Positions 24,228-32,517 of a stretch of 39,961 bases of DNA are shown piece after piece. The DNA is from CAYONP01 sp964405335. Its GTDB lineage: Bacteria > Armatimonadota > UBA10988. Position 1 is the stretch's first letter. Every line of letters begins with the position of its first letter. The stretch is from assembly GCA_964405335.1 (NCBI GenBank), contig CAYONP010000051.1, positions 1 to 39,961 of the forward strand. Direction: 5' to 3'. The notes beneath the pieces were generated by a model. It saw only the letters and a list, made by a program, of their open reading frames with translations. It was not told where the DNA came from and did not search any database. The translations under genes and the position numbers were made by a program.

Positions 24228-25649
24228 ATGCCCACCCGCCGGCAACTGCTCACCGCGGCCGCCGCCGCGGCGGTGGCGCCGCGGACTGGAGGTGCCGCCG
24301 TGGCCGACCGCCGCTACCGCAACGTCCTGCTGCTCATCGCCGATGACTGGAGCGCCGTCGGCGGCTGCTATGGCACGCCCGAGGTCAAAACCCCGCACAT
24401 CGACGCCTTTGCCGCGCGCGGCACACGGTTTGACCAGGCCTTCTGCGTCACGCCGAGCTGCGCAGCCAGCCGCGGCACCATCCTGACCGGCCACTACCCG
24501 CACACCAACGGGCAATACGGCCACTCGCACGCGCCGCACAACCTGCACACGCTGCCCAACATGCCGTCAATCCCGAAGACGCTGAAGGCCCACGGCTTTG
24601 CCACCGCCTGCATCGGCAAGCTGCACGTGCTGCCGCCCGAGGTCTACCCGTGGGACTTCGAGGCCGGCGGCGGGCGGCCCGGCGGCAACCGCAACGTACA
24701 GGGCATGGCCGAGCGCATCGGCGAGTTTCTCGCCCGCTACCCGGACCAGCCGTTCTACTGCCACGTCGGCTACGGCGACCCGCACCGCGACTTCGGCAAC
24801 GGGCCGAACTACCCCGGCGTGACCGAGGTGAAGTACGACCCGGCCGAGGTTCACCTGCCCGGCTTCCTGCCCGACCATCCAGCCGTGCGCGCCGAGCTGG
24901 CCGAGTACTACCAGAGCGTCTCGCGGTTCGACCAGGGCATCGGCATGGCGCTGCGGGCGCTCGAGCAATCGGGCCGCGCCGCCGAGACGCTGGTCATCGT
25001 CATGAGCGACCACGGCATGCCGTTCCCCGGCGCCAAGGCCTCGCCCTACGATTCGGGCCACCGCTGCCCGCTGATGATCCACGCACCGGGCCAGCGCGCC
25101 GGGCTGGTCAACGAGGCGTTGGTCAACTGGTGCAACCTCGCGCCGACGGTCTTCGACTGGTGCGGCGTGCCCGCGCCCGACGGGCTGCCCGAGCGCTCGC
25201 TGCTGCCGATCCTCGAGACCGAGCAGCCGGACGGCTGGGACGAGTGCTTCTACTCGCACACCTTCCACGAAATCACCAACTACTATCCGTACCGGTCGTT
25301 GCGCGGGCGGAAGTACAAGTACCAGCGCGTCCTTTACCCCGAGTGCCGCATGCCGCTGCCCAGCGACCTCTGGCGCTCGACCACCTGGCGGGCGATCGAG
25401 GGCGAGCAGATGAGCCACTGCGGCGCCCGGCGCACGGCGGAGATGATGCACCACGCCGCCGAGGAGCTGTACGACATCGAGGCCGACCCGCTCGAGACGA
25501 CCAACCTGGCCGACCAGCCGGCGTTGCGGCCGGTGCTGGAGTCGATGCGCCGCCGGGTGCAGGAGTTCCGCCGCGCGACGGCCGACCCCTGGGTGCTGGC
25601 CAGCATCCAGCTCGGCGAAGAGGGGCTGGGCAGCGACGCGCCGGGGTGA
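24228..25649 (+). CDS. Tat-exported one-cysteine sulfatase (family S1)
   Basis: 473 aa; ATG at 24228 with GGAG 7 bases upstream. The N-terminus is a twin-arginine signal (TRRQLLTAAAAAAVA). LLLIADDWSAVGG gives the metal aspartates (Asp39, Asp40). The nucleophile motif is CAASR at 78-82, within TPSCAASRGTILTG; this is the C-x-A/P-S-R form whose cysteine must be oxidised to formylglycine. Further metal and substrate motifs are YGDPHRDF and MSDHGMPFPGAKAS. It would remove sulfate from carbohydrate in the periplasm. A true formylglycine-generating enzyme is needed for activity; the FGE-like protein at 6.1 kb lacks the catalytic cysteines, so the activator must lie elsewhere. The degraded palindrome copy C follows the stop. 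Confidence 0.93.
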   Translation: MPTRRQLLTAAAAAAVAPRTGGAAVADRRYRNVLLLIADDWSAVGGCYGTPEVKTPHIDAFAARGTRFDQAFCVTPSCAASRGTILTGHYPHTNGQYGHSHAPHNLHTLPNMPSIPKTLKAHGFATACIGKLHVLPPEVYPWDFEAGGGRPGGNRNVQGMAERIGEFLARYPDQPFYCHVGYGDPHRDFGNGPNYPGVTEVKYDPAEVHLPGFLPDHPAVRAELAEYYQSVSRFDQGIGMALRALEQSGRAAETLVIVMSDHGMPFPGAKASPYDSGHRCPLMIHAPGQRAGLVNEALVNWCNLAPTVFDWCGVPAPDGLPERSLLPILETEQPDGWDECFYSHTFHEITNYYPYRSLRGRKYKYQRVLYPECRMPLPSDLWRSTTWRAIEGEQMSHCGARRTAEMMHHAAEELYDIEADPLETTNLADQPALRPVLESMRRRVQEFRRATADPWVLASIQLGEEGLGSDAPG

Positions 25650-25693
25650 GACCGGCGGACCACGGCGCCACAACCACACCTTGCCCTCGATGC

Positions 25694-25722
25694 GCTGGAC
25701 AGCGCTGGCACGGACATGCCAT
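25694..25722 (+). repeat. Degraded palindromic repeat (CACTGGCGG family), copy C
   Basis: GCTGGACAGCGCTGGCACGG followed by ACATGCCA corresponds to CTGGACAGCACTGGCGGACA and AGCCA of copies A and B. The hairpin arms no longer pair well. It lies between the sulfatase and the cyclase genes. Confidence 0.5.
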
Positions 25723-25779
25723 ACTGCGCCTCAAGCACGGGGATGGGAGACCGCGTCGGACGTGTCGGGAGGCGCGTCC

Positions 25780-28392
25780 ATGGCCGCGACGGACGGGGTA
25801 ACGCTGCTGTTCACCGACATCGAGGGCAGCACCTCGCTGTGGGAGCGGCACGCCGGGTCGATGGCCGCGGTCATTGCCGAGCACGACGCGCTGCTTGCGC
25901 GACTGGTTGCCGCGTGCGGCGGGCGGATCTTCAAGACCACCGGCGACGGCGTCTGTGCGGTGTTCGAGTGCTCGGCCGCGGCGCTGGCGGCGGCGGGCGA
26001 GGTGCTCCGGGCGACCGCCGCACACGACTTTGCCGTCGGCCGGCTGACGCTCCGTGCGGCGGTCGATCGCGGGCCGGTCCACGAGCGCGACGGCGACCTG
26101 TTCGGCCCGGTGCTGAACCGCTGCGCGCGCCTGCTCGCCGCGGCGCATGGCGGGCAGGTGCTGGTCGGCGAGGCGGCGGCCCGTGACTCGGCGGCGGCGC
26201 TGATCGACCTGGGCGAGCATCGCCTGCGTGATATCGAGCGCCCGCAGCGCGTCTATCAGCTCGCCGGGCCGGGCCTGCGCGAGCGCTTCCCGCCGCTGCG
26301 GCAGCTCGAGAGTTTCGCGCACAACCTGCCGGCCTCGCCCGGCGAGCTGATCGGCCGCCAACGCGAGCTGGCCGAAGTCGCGCGACTGCTCGCACGGGGC
26401 CGACTGGTCACCCTGACCGGCAGCGGCGGGAGTGGCAAGACCCGGCTGGCGGTGGCCGTGGCCGCCGACCTGCTGGAGCGCTTCCCGGATGGGGTCTGGT
26501 TCGTCGATCTCGCCTCGGTGGGCGAACCGGTCGCCCTGGCCGCCGCCGTCGCCGCCGTCCTGGGGCTGCGCGAGGAGGCCGGCGCCGGGCTCGAGGAGGT
26601 GCTGCCGCGCTGGCTCAGCAGCCGCCGCATGTTGCTTCTGCTCGACAACTGCGAGCACCTGGTCGACGCCTGCGCGGCGCTGGCCGAGCGGCTGCTCGCC
26701 GCCGGCGACGGCGTGCGGCTGCTGGCCACCAGCATCGCACCGTTGCTCATCGCCGGTGAGCAGATCTATCGCGTGCCGCCGCTCGGCCTGCCCGCCGAGG
26801 ACGATGGCGCCGAGGCGATCGACGGCAGTGAAGCGATGCGGCTGCTGGTCGAGCGCGGCCGCGCCGCCGAGGCCTCGTTTGCCCTCGACGACCAGAATCG
26901 CCAAGCGTTGGCCGCCATCTGCCGTGGCCTCGACGGCCTGCCGCTGGCGATTGAACTCGCCGCGGCGATGCTCCGCCTGCTCACGCCGGCGCAACTGGCG
27001 GCCCGGCTCGACGATCGCTTCGGCCTGCTCCGCGCCGGTCATCGCACGGCGCCGGCGCGGCAGCAGACCCTGGCCGCGGCGGTCGACTGGGGGCACGAGC
27101 TGCTCAGCGCGCCGGCGCGCCGGCTGTTCCGCCGGCTGTCGGTCTTCGCCGGCGGGTTCGACTGGGCCGCGGCCGAGGCGATCGGCGGCGAGGCAGAGCT
27201 GCTCAGTCTCCTCGGCGAGTTGGTCGACAAGTCGTTCGTCACCGCCGAGGAGCGCGATGGCGCGAAGCGGTTCCGGCTGCTCGAGACGCTGCGGCTCTAC
27301 GGCCGCGCGCGGCTCGCCGCCGCGGGCGAGGAGCCGGCGCTGCGGGCGGCGCACCGCGACTGGTACGCGGGGCTGGCCGAGGCGCAGGAGCCGCGCCTGC
27401 GCGGGCCCGAGCAGGCCGAGGCGCTGAGCCTGCTGCAGCTCGAGCACGACAACCTCCGCACGGCGCTCTCCTGCGCCCTCGAGACGGCCGCCGACACGGC
27501 CCTGCGTCTGGTCGCCGCGCTGTGGCGGTTCTGGTACATCCGGGGCTTTTTGAGCGAGGGGCTGGATTGGTGCGAGCGGGCGTTGGCCGGTTCAGCGACT
27601 TCGCCCCACCGCGATGAGGCACTGAACGCGGCCGGCAACCTGGCGACGACACTCGGGCGTTGGGAACTGGCCGAGGCGCGATACTCGGAGTCGCAGAGGC
27701 TGCGGCGCGAGCGGGGCGATGACGGCGCCGTCGCGCGGTCCTTGTCGAATCTCGGCCTGATGCACGCCGAGCGTGGCGATTTCGGGGCTGCGCTACGCTA
27801 TCACGAGGAGGCGCTGGACACCGCACGCGCCAACCCGGACGAGCGCATGCGGTCGACGGTGCTGGTCAACGCCGCCGGCGCCTACCTCGGCCTGGATCGG
27901 CGTCGAGAGGGCATCGCGCTGCTCGACGAAGCGTTGCCTCTGGTGCGGCGCGCGGAGGACCACGTCCGGATCGCCTCGGTGCAGCACAACCGCGGCTGGG
28001 CGGCGTACCACGAGGGTGAACACGGCGAGGCGGCGGCGCGCCTGCGTGAGTCGCTCGAGTCGCACTTTCGGCTGGCCAACGCCAATGGAGCCGTCCGTAC
28101 CATACTCTGCCTGGCACAGGTGGCGGCCGCGGCAGGAGCGAACGAGCCGGCGGCGGCGCTCTTCGCGGCCGCTGACGCTCGCCTTCGTTCGCCGCTGACG
28201 CAGTGCCCAGACGATTGTCATGAGATTGAGCGAATCCGGACCGAGGTCACCGCGGCCCTGACCTCTGAGCGGCTGGCCGATCTTTGGCAGCAGGGCGGCC
28301 AGCTTGCTGACCAGCAGATCCTGGCGCTGTGTGACGATATCGCGGCTCACGCTGGTCGGCATCCGCGACCGGCGTTGGCGAGTGCGTCGTGA
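25780..28392 (+). CDS. Class III adenylyl cyclase / NB-ARC ATPase / TPR signalling protein
   Basis: 870 aa; ATG at 25780 with GGGAGG 7 bases upstream. Residues 5-160 are a class III cyclase domain with all six catalytic residues of the Rv1625c pattern in place: metal Asp13 (FTDIEGST) and Asp56 (TTGDG), adenine-specifying Lys52 and Asp106, and transition-state Asn113 and Arg117 (LNRCAR). It should therefore make cAMP. Residues about 190-480 form an STAND-type ATPase with Walker A GSGGSGKT (214-221), RMLLLLDNCEHLV and GLPLAIELAAAML. From about 580 there are TPR-like helical repeats (NLGLMHAERGDFGAALRYHEEAL). The C-terminal LuxR DNA-binding domain found in many relatives is missing. It probably links ligand or partner sensing through the TPRs and ATP cycle to cAMP output. 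Two genes follow at 15 and 31 bases. Confidence 0.9.
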   Translation: MAATDGVTLLFTDIEGSTSLWERHAGSMAAVIAEHDALLARLVAACGGRIFKTTGDGVCAVFECSAAALAAAGEVLRATAAHDFAVGRLTLRAAVDRGPVHERDGDLFGPVLNRCARLLAAAHGGQVLVGEAAARDSAAALIDLGEHRLRDIERPQRVYQLAGPGLRERFPPLRQLESFAHNLPASPGELIGRQRELAEVARLLARGRLVTLTGSGGSGKTRLAVAVAADLLERFPDGVWFVDLASVGEPVALAAAVAAVLGLREEAGAGLEEVLPRWLSSRRMLLLLDNCEHLVDACAALAERLLAAGDGVRLLATSIAPLLIAGEQIYRVPPLGLPAEDDGAEAIDGSEAMRLLVERGRAAEASFALDDQNRQALAAICRGLDGLPLAIELAAAMLRLLTPAQLAARLDDRFGLLRAGHRTAPARQQTLAAAVDWGHELLSAPARRLFRRLSVFAGGFDWAAAEAIGGEAELLSLLGELVDKSFVTAEERDGAKRFRLLETLRLYGRARLAAAGEEPALRAAHRDWYAGLAEAQEPRLRGPEQAEALSLLQLEHDNLRTALSCALETAADTALRLVAALWRFWYIRGFLSEGLDWCERALAGSATSPHRDEALNAAGNLATTLGRWELAEARYSESQRLRRERGDDGAVARSLSNLGLMHAERGDFGAALRYHEEALDTARANPDERMRSTVLVNAAGAYLGLDRRREGIALLDEALPLVRRAEDHVRIASVQHNRGWAAYHEGEHGEAAARLRESLESHFRLANANGAVRTILCLAQVAAAAGANEPAAALFAAADARLRSPLTQCPDDCHEIERIRTEVTAALTSERLADLWQQGGQLADQQILALCDDIAAHAGRHPRPALASAS

Positions 28393-28407
28393 ACTAGGGA
28401 GGGCAGA

Positions 28408-29073
28408 ATGGCATCGAAAGAGAGCAAAGCACCACCCGCCGGCGGTGCAGGACCGAAGACGGCCGACAAGCGCAGCCGTCAGGGCGAGCTGGAGGATCCG
28501 AGGCCCTTGGCGCAGTACACCGGCGTTCCCGACCAGGTGGACGTGCCGAACACCGTGACCGAGGGCAGCGCGTTCGACGTGGTCATCGGCCTTTCGGGAG
28601 TGCTCGACGCCAACTCGGCAGACGTCGACCCGCGTGACTACAACCCGGGGGTGTACGGCGCGCCCGATGACCTGGTGGCGGCGCAACCTACGGCCTCGAC
28701 CGGCCCCCCGAGCATCGCCGGTGCCGTTGTCGGCGTCCGGGTCGAGCTCGGCATCTGTACCACGGGCGCTGAGTGGCACGAGCTGTGGCCGGTGAAGTGC
28801 AGCTACCTCACCAACCTGCAATTCGGGGACCTCACCGTCACCCTCGTTGAGGGCGGGGAGCTCGAGCAGGACGCGAGGCTGTTCAAGATCCTGCATGACA
28901 CGCCGGACCAGCAACTCAAGCTGAGCCTGACCGTGCCGACTGGCACGGTCAGCAAGCTGCAGGGCATGACCGGCGCGCCCGTCCGGCTGCGCGTCGTCGC
29001 CTGGCGGCTGTACACCAGCGGGCCCACCAGCAACGGCATCGGCCGGAGCGGCAGCGCGTGGCTCGTCGCGTAG
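28408..29073 (+). CDS. Unknown 221-residue beta-rich protein downstream of the cyclase
   Basis: ATG at 28408 with GGGAGGG 5-6 bases upstream. The first 35 residues are charged and disordered-looking (MASKESKAPPAGGAGPKTAD). The rest is strand-rich: NTVTEGSAFDVVIGLSGVLD, GAVVGVRVELGIC, LTVTLVEGGELEQDARLFKI and VRLRVVAWRLYT. This suggests one or two beta-sandwich domains. There is no signal peptide or membrane helix. No family is recognised. It begins 15 bases after the cyclase/ATPase gene and ends 31 bases before the SGNH-like gene, so co-transcription with the cyclase is likely. Confidence 0.7.
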   Translation: MASKESKAPPAGGAGPKTADKRSRQGELEDPRPLAQYTGVPDQVDVPNTVTEGSAFDVVIGLSGVLDANSADVDPRDYNPGVYGAPDDLVAAQPTASTGPPSIAGAVVGVRVELGICTTGAEWHELWPVKCSYLTNLQFGDLTVTLVEGGELEQDARLFKILHDTPDQQLKLSLTVPTGTVSKLQGMTGAPVRLRVVAWRLYTSGPTSNGIGRSGSAWLVA

Positions 29074-29104
29074 CAAGGGCGCCTGGGCGAGCTTGGAGTA
29101 ACCG

Positions 29105-30235
29105 ATGAAGTGGTCACGGGTCTGGCCGTTCGCACTGGCCGCCGTCCTCTGGGCCGGCGCCGTCGCCTCGGCGCCGCCGGCCGAGCCGCCGCCCGCACAG
29201 GACGGCGAGATCGACTGGGACTATGCCCGCGCCCTGCGCGAGAAGCAGCGCCGCGGCGAGGCCTTGACGCCCGACGAAGAAGCCTACCTCACCCGCGCCC
29301 AGGCCGCGCGGCGGGGGCAGGGCGCGCCCCAGGCGCGTGAGCGCACCGGCCTGGTGCCGCTCGACGCCATGACCGCCGACGACCGGTACAAAGAGCAGGA
29401 CGGCGGGCTCTATGGCGGCGGCCTGAACACACCGCCCGCCGAGCACCTCGCCGCCGCGCGCGCCGCGGCCGAGCGGATTGTCCCGCGCAACGCGGCGGGC
29501 GAGCCGGCCGACGACGGCCGAATCGGCTTCATTTCGGTCGGCATGTCGAACACCACCCAGGAGTTCAGCCGCTTTGTCCAGGTCGCCAACCAGAGCGAGC
29601 GGAAGCTGCCGGCGCTGCTGCTGGTCGACGGTGCGCAGGGCGGGCAGGACTCGGCCGCCTGGGCGCGGCCCGAGGAGCGCCGCAATCCCGACGCGCCGAC
29701 GCCGTGGGAGGTGCTCGACCGCCGCCTGCAGCAGGCCGGCCTGAGCCCGGCGCAGGTGCAGATCGTCTGGATCAAGCAGGCGCGCATCCAGCCCGGCGGC
29801 ATCGGCGACTTCCCTGCCCACAGCGACGCGCTGAAGGCCGACCTGGTGGTTATCCTCAACGCGCTGCACGAGAAGTACGCCAACCTCGAGATCGCCTACC
29901 TCTCGAGCCGCATCTACGCCGGCTATGCCGGGACGGCGCTCAACCCGGAGCCGTACGCCTATGAGTCGGCCTTCGCGGTGCGCGGGCTGATCGGCGACCA
30001 GATCGCCGGTGAGTTGCCGCTCGAACGACCGCTCCTGCTGTGGGGGCCGTACCTCTGGGCCGACGGCGTCGAGCCGCGCGCCGACGGCCTGACCTGGCTG
30101 CGCGAAGACCTGGCCCAGGACGGCACGCACCCGAGCGACTCGGGCCGGAGCAAGGTGGCCCGGCTGCTGCTCGACTTCTTCACCGCCGACGTGCTGGTCG
30201 GACCGAAGCTGTTCGCGCCGGCGGACGACGCGTAG
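29105..30235 (+). CDS. Secreted SGNH-like hydrolase
   Basis: 376 aa; ATG at 29105 with GGAG 6 bases upstream. A signal peptide (WPFALAAVLWAGAVASA) is followed by a charged helical linker of about 100 residues. The hydrolase part starts IGFISVGMSNTTQEF, where Ser at about 147 sits at the block I nucleophile position. It continues with LLVDGAQGG and AYLSSRIYAGY and ends with DGTHPSDSGRSKVA, the Asp-x-x-His block V of SGNH esterases. The block I motif is G-M-S-N, not the usual G-D-S, so activity needs a test. It would remove acyl groups from a carbohydrate outside the cytoplasm. The stop codon directly abuts a palindromic repeat cluster. Confidence 0.75.
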   Translation: MKWSRVWPFALAAVLWAGAVASAPPAEPPPAQDGEIDWDYARALREKQRRGEALTPDEEAYLTRAQAARRGQGAPQARERTGLVPLDAMTADDRYKEQDGGLYGGGLNTPPAEHLAAARAAAERIVPRNAAGEPADDGRIGFISVGMSNTTQEFSRFVQVANQSERKLPALLLVDGAQGGQDSAAWARPEERRNPDAPTPWEVLDRRLQQAGLSPAQVQIVWIKQARIQPGGIGDFPAHSDALKADLVVILNALHEKYANLEIAYLSSRIYAGYAGTALNPEPYAYESAFAVRGLIGDQIAGELPLERPLLLWGPYLWADGVEPRADGLTWLREDLAQDGTHPSDSGRSKVARLLLDFFTADVLVGPKLFAPADDA

Positions 30236-30352
30236 GCCGACCGTCCCGGTCGGCTTCGGCATGTCGACCGAGACGGTCGGCTTCGGCGTGTCGACCGAGA
30301 CGGTCGACCTACGCGGACCGTCACGAAAGAACGCGTAGGCCGACCGTCCCGG
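30236..30352. repeat. Cluster of GCCGACCG-type palindromes between converging genes
   Basis: It starts immediately after the SGNH-like stop codon with GCCGACCG-TCC-CGGTCGGC. Two direct repeats of TGTCGACCGAGACGGTCG follow (about 30262 and 30290), the second a perfect 8-bp hairpin GTCGACCG-AGA-CGGTCGAC. Another GTAGGCCGACCGTCCCGGTC follows near 30335. The middle repeats are the opposite orientation of the outer ones with T/C changes. The position between two converging stop codons fits bidirectional terminators. The same core recurs at 32473 and 37515. Confidence 0.8.
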
Positions 30353-30364
30353 TCCGGCGGCCGG

Positions 30365-32458
30365 CTACGGCCTCACCGCCACCACCATCCCGTCGAGCCC
30401 CGCCGCATAGACCACGCCGCCGCGCACCTGTGCGCCGCCGGACAGGTAGTGGCCCGCGTTCGAGCGGTACTGCCAGTGCAGCGCGCCCGTCGCGGCGTCG
30501 ACCAGGCTGATCACGCCCGTGTCGGAGGTGAAGGCGACCAGGCCCTCCGACTCGACCGGCTGCACCGGCAGCGAGCCGCCGGGCAGCTCGACGCTCCAGA
30601 CCGTCGCGCCGGCGCCGTCGAGCCTGGTCAGCCGCCGGCCGTCCTGGCCATACTGGCGCAGGTAGGCCGCCGCACCGTCCGCGCTGCGACCGACCGCGCC
30701 GACCTGCGGCTGCGTGCCCAGCCGCTCGCCGCCGGCGGCGTCGAGGATGGTCAGCCGGTAGTTGCGGTCGGCGACCAACAGGCGGCCGGCGACCACCACC
30801 GGCGGGGCGTCGGCGGGGCTGTAGTAGCGCGCCGCGCCCCCGCCGCCGTCGGCTCCGGCGGCCGTCGCCTGCCAGAGCAGCTCGCCGCTGCCCGCGTCGA
30901 GGCAGTAGACGTGCGTGTCCCAGGCCCCGAGGTAGACCCGGCCGTCGGCCACGCAGGCGGCCGACTCGATCGTGTAGTCGGCCGTCGGCCGGGCCCAGAC
31001 CAGCGTGCCGTCGTCGCGCACGGCGTGCACCTGGCCGTCGATGGTGCCGAAGTAGAGCACGCCGCCCGCCAGCGTCGGCGGGGCGACTATGGGTTGGCCG
31101 GCGTCGTAACGCCAGACCCGCGCGCCGTCGTGGCTGAGCGCCGTCAGCCCGCCGTCGGTGGCGGTGACGTAGACTCGCTCGGCGTCGACGGCCAGGCCGC
31201 CGAAGATCTCGCCGCCGGCCGGCGCGGTCCAGCGCACGGCGCCCGAGGCGCGATCGATCGCGTAGACCGTGCCCGGCTGACTGGCGGCGTAGACCGTGTC
31301 GTCGAGGACCGCCAGCGGGGCGCGGACCGAGCCGTCGAGCCGGGTGCGCCAAAGGGCCCGTGGGCCGCCGGCGCGGGCGACCTCGAACTCGCGGCTGGCG
31401 AGCAGCGGCAGGCCGTCGTGATCGACGCGCAGCCGCAGCACGTGGCGGCCGGGCAGCGCCTCGCGCAGGTCCAGTTCGGCGCGCCAGCGGCCGTCGCGCC
31501 AGACGGCCGCGACGGGCTCGCCTTCATCGAGGGCGACGGTTGCGGTGGCCCCCGCGCCGAAGGCATCCTCGGCGACCAGGCGCACGGGCGCGTCGGCCGC
31601 CGCGTCGGCCGCCGGCTCGATGATGGCCGGCGCGGCTGGCATCGCCGGCCGGGCCAGCGGCTTGTCGAGCAGGGCGAGGGTGGCGCGCTCCTCGGCGTGA
31701 CGTCGATAGGCGGCGCGGAGCCGGCCGTCGCGCAGGTCGTAGACCATGTGTCCGGCCTCGCCGCCGGCCCAGCCGTCGACGTTCTTGTCGAACGTCGAGC
31801 CGCCGATGACCGCGTCGAACCGGCCGTACCGCCCGGCCACGTGGCTGTGGTGGTGGCCGACCAGCATGAGCACCACATGGTAGGGCTGGAGCAGCTCGAT
31901 CAGCCGCTCGTAGTCATACGCGCTGGCCCATTCGCTGCCCCCGAGCGGGTGGTGAAAGGCGATGAAGAGCGGCGTCTCGGGCGTCACGCCCGCGAGATAG
32001 CCGCGCAGCCAGTCGAGCTCTTCCAACGCCACCGCCGGCCGCGGATCCTGCCGCCCGGCGGTGTCGAGGAAGATGAACCGGCAGCCCTGGTGCTCGAACG
32101 CGTAAGGCAGCGTGCCGGTCAGTTCGCGCAGACGCGGCCGCAGCGTCCACCAGGTGTTGTCGTGGTTGCCCGGCGTGAGGTGGAGCGGGATGGCCCAGCC
32201 GGCGACATGCTGCCGCCATCGCTCCCATGCCCCGGCGCCCGGCCCGAACTCGAACACGTCGCCGGTGACGATGGCGAACTCGGGCGCCGGGGCGTCGATG
32301 CCGAACGGCTCGAGCCGCATCGCGCCACGCGCGCCGGCGGCCTCGATCACCGCGCCGGTGCCCGGCACGGGGATGTGCGTATCGCTGAGCTGCCAGAACG
32401 AGAACTGCTGCGCCGCCGCGGGCAGGGCGAGGAGCAGGATCAGGCGGGCACAGCGCAT
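30365..32458 (-). CDS. Secreted metallophosphoesterase with PQQ-type beta-propeller
   Basis: 697 aa; ATG at 32458. A signal peptide (LILLLALPAAAQ) is followed by the calcineurin-like phosphoesterase motifs in order: LSDTH (Asp26, His28), VTGDVFE, LTPGNHDN, AFHHPLG and LVGHHHSHV. These supply the two-metal site. From about residue 370 to the end there are repeated strands with A-DG-VYAIDRASGAVRW-type units (VYLGAWDTHVYCLDAGSGEL), as in PQQ/BamB-like propellers; about seven units are visible. The enzyme would act in the periplasm on a phosphoester, with the propeller as a binding platform. The family gives no precise substrate. A palindrome and 59 bases separate it from the Gfo/Idh/MocA gene upstream, and it ends facing the SGNH-like gene. 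Confidence 0.9.
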   Translation of the reverse strand: MRCARLILLLALPAAAQQFSFWQLSDTHIPVPGTGAVIEAAGARGAMRLEPFGIDAPAPEFAIVTGDVFEFGPGAGAWERWRQHVAGWAIPLHLTPGNHDNTWWTLRPRLRELTGTLPYAFEHQGCRFIFLDTAGRQDPRPAVALEELDWLRGYLAGVTPETPLFIAFHHPLGGSEWASAYDYERLIELLQPYHVVLMLVGHHHSHVAGRYGRFDAVIGGSTFDKNVDGWAGGEAGHMVYDLRDGRLRAAYRRHAEERATLALLDKPLARPAMPAAPAIIEPAADAAADAPVRLVAEDAFGAGATATVALDEGEPVAAVWRDGRWRAELDLREALPGRHVLRLRVDHDGLPLLASREFEVARAGGPRALWRTRLDGSVRAPLAVLDDTVYAASQPGTVYAIDRASGAVRWTAPAGGEIFGGLAVDAERVYVTATDGGLTALSHDGARVWRYDAGQPIVAPPTLAGGVLYFGTIDGQVHAVRDDGTLVWARPTADYTIESAACVADGRVYLGAWDTHVYCLDAGSGELLWQATAAGADGGGGAARYYSPADAPPVVVAGRLLVADRNYRLTILDAAGGERLGTQPQVGAVGRSADGAAAYLRQYGQDGRRLTRLDGAGATVWSVELPGGSLPVQPVESEGLVAFTSDTGVISLVDAATGALHWQYRSNAGHYLSGGAQVRGGVVYAAGLDGMVVAVRP

Positions 32459-32472
32459 GGCGGACTCCGAGC

Positions 32473-32491
32473 GCCGACCGCGGCGGTCGGC
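32473..32491. repeat. GCCGACCG-type palindrome, single copy
   Basis: GCCGACCG-CGG-CGGTCGGC, an 8-bp perfect hairpin with a 3-base loop, lies between the oxidoreductase stop and the phosphoesterase start. It belongs to the same family as 30236 and 37515. Confidence 0.7.
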
Positions 32492-32517
32492 CTACGCGCG
32501 ACGCGCCGCCGCCGGCC

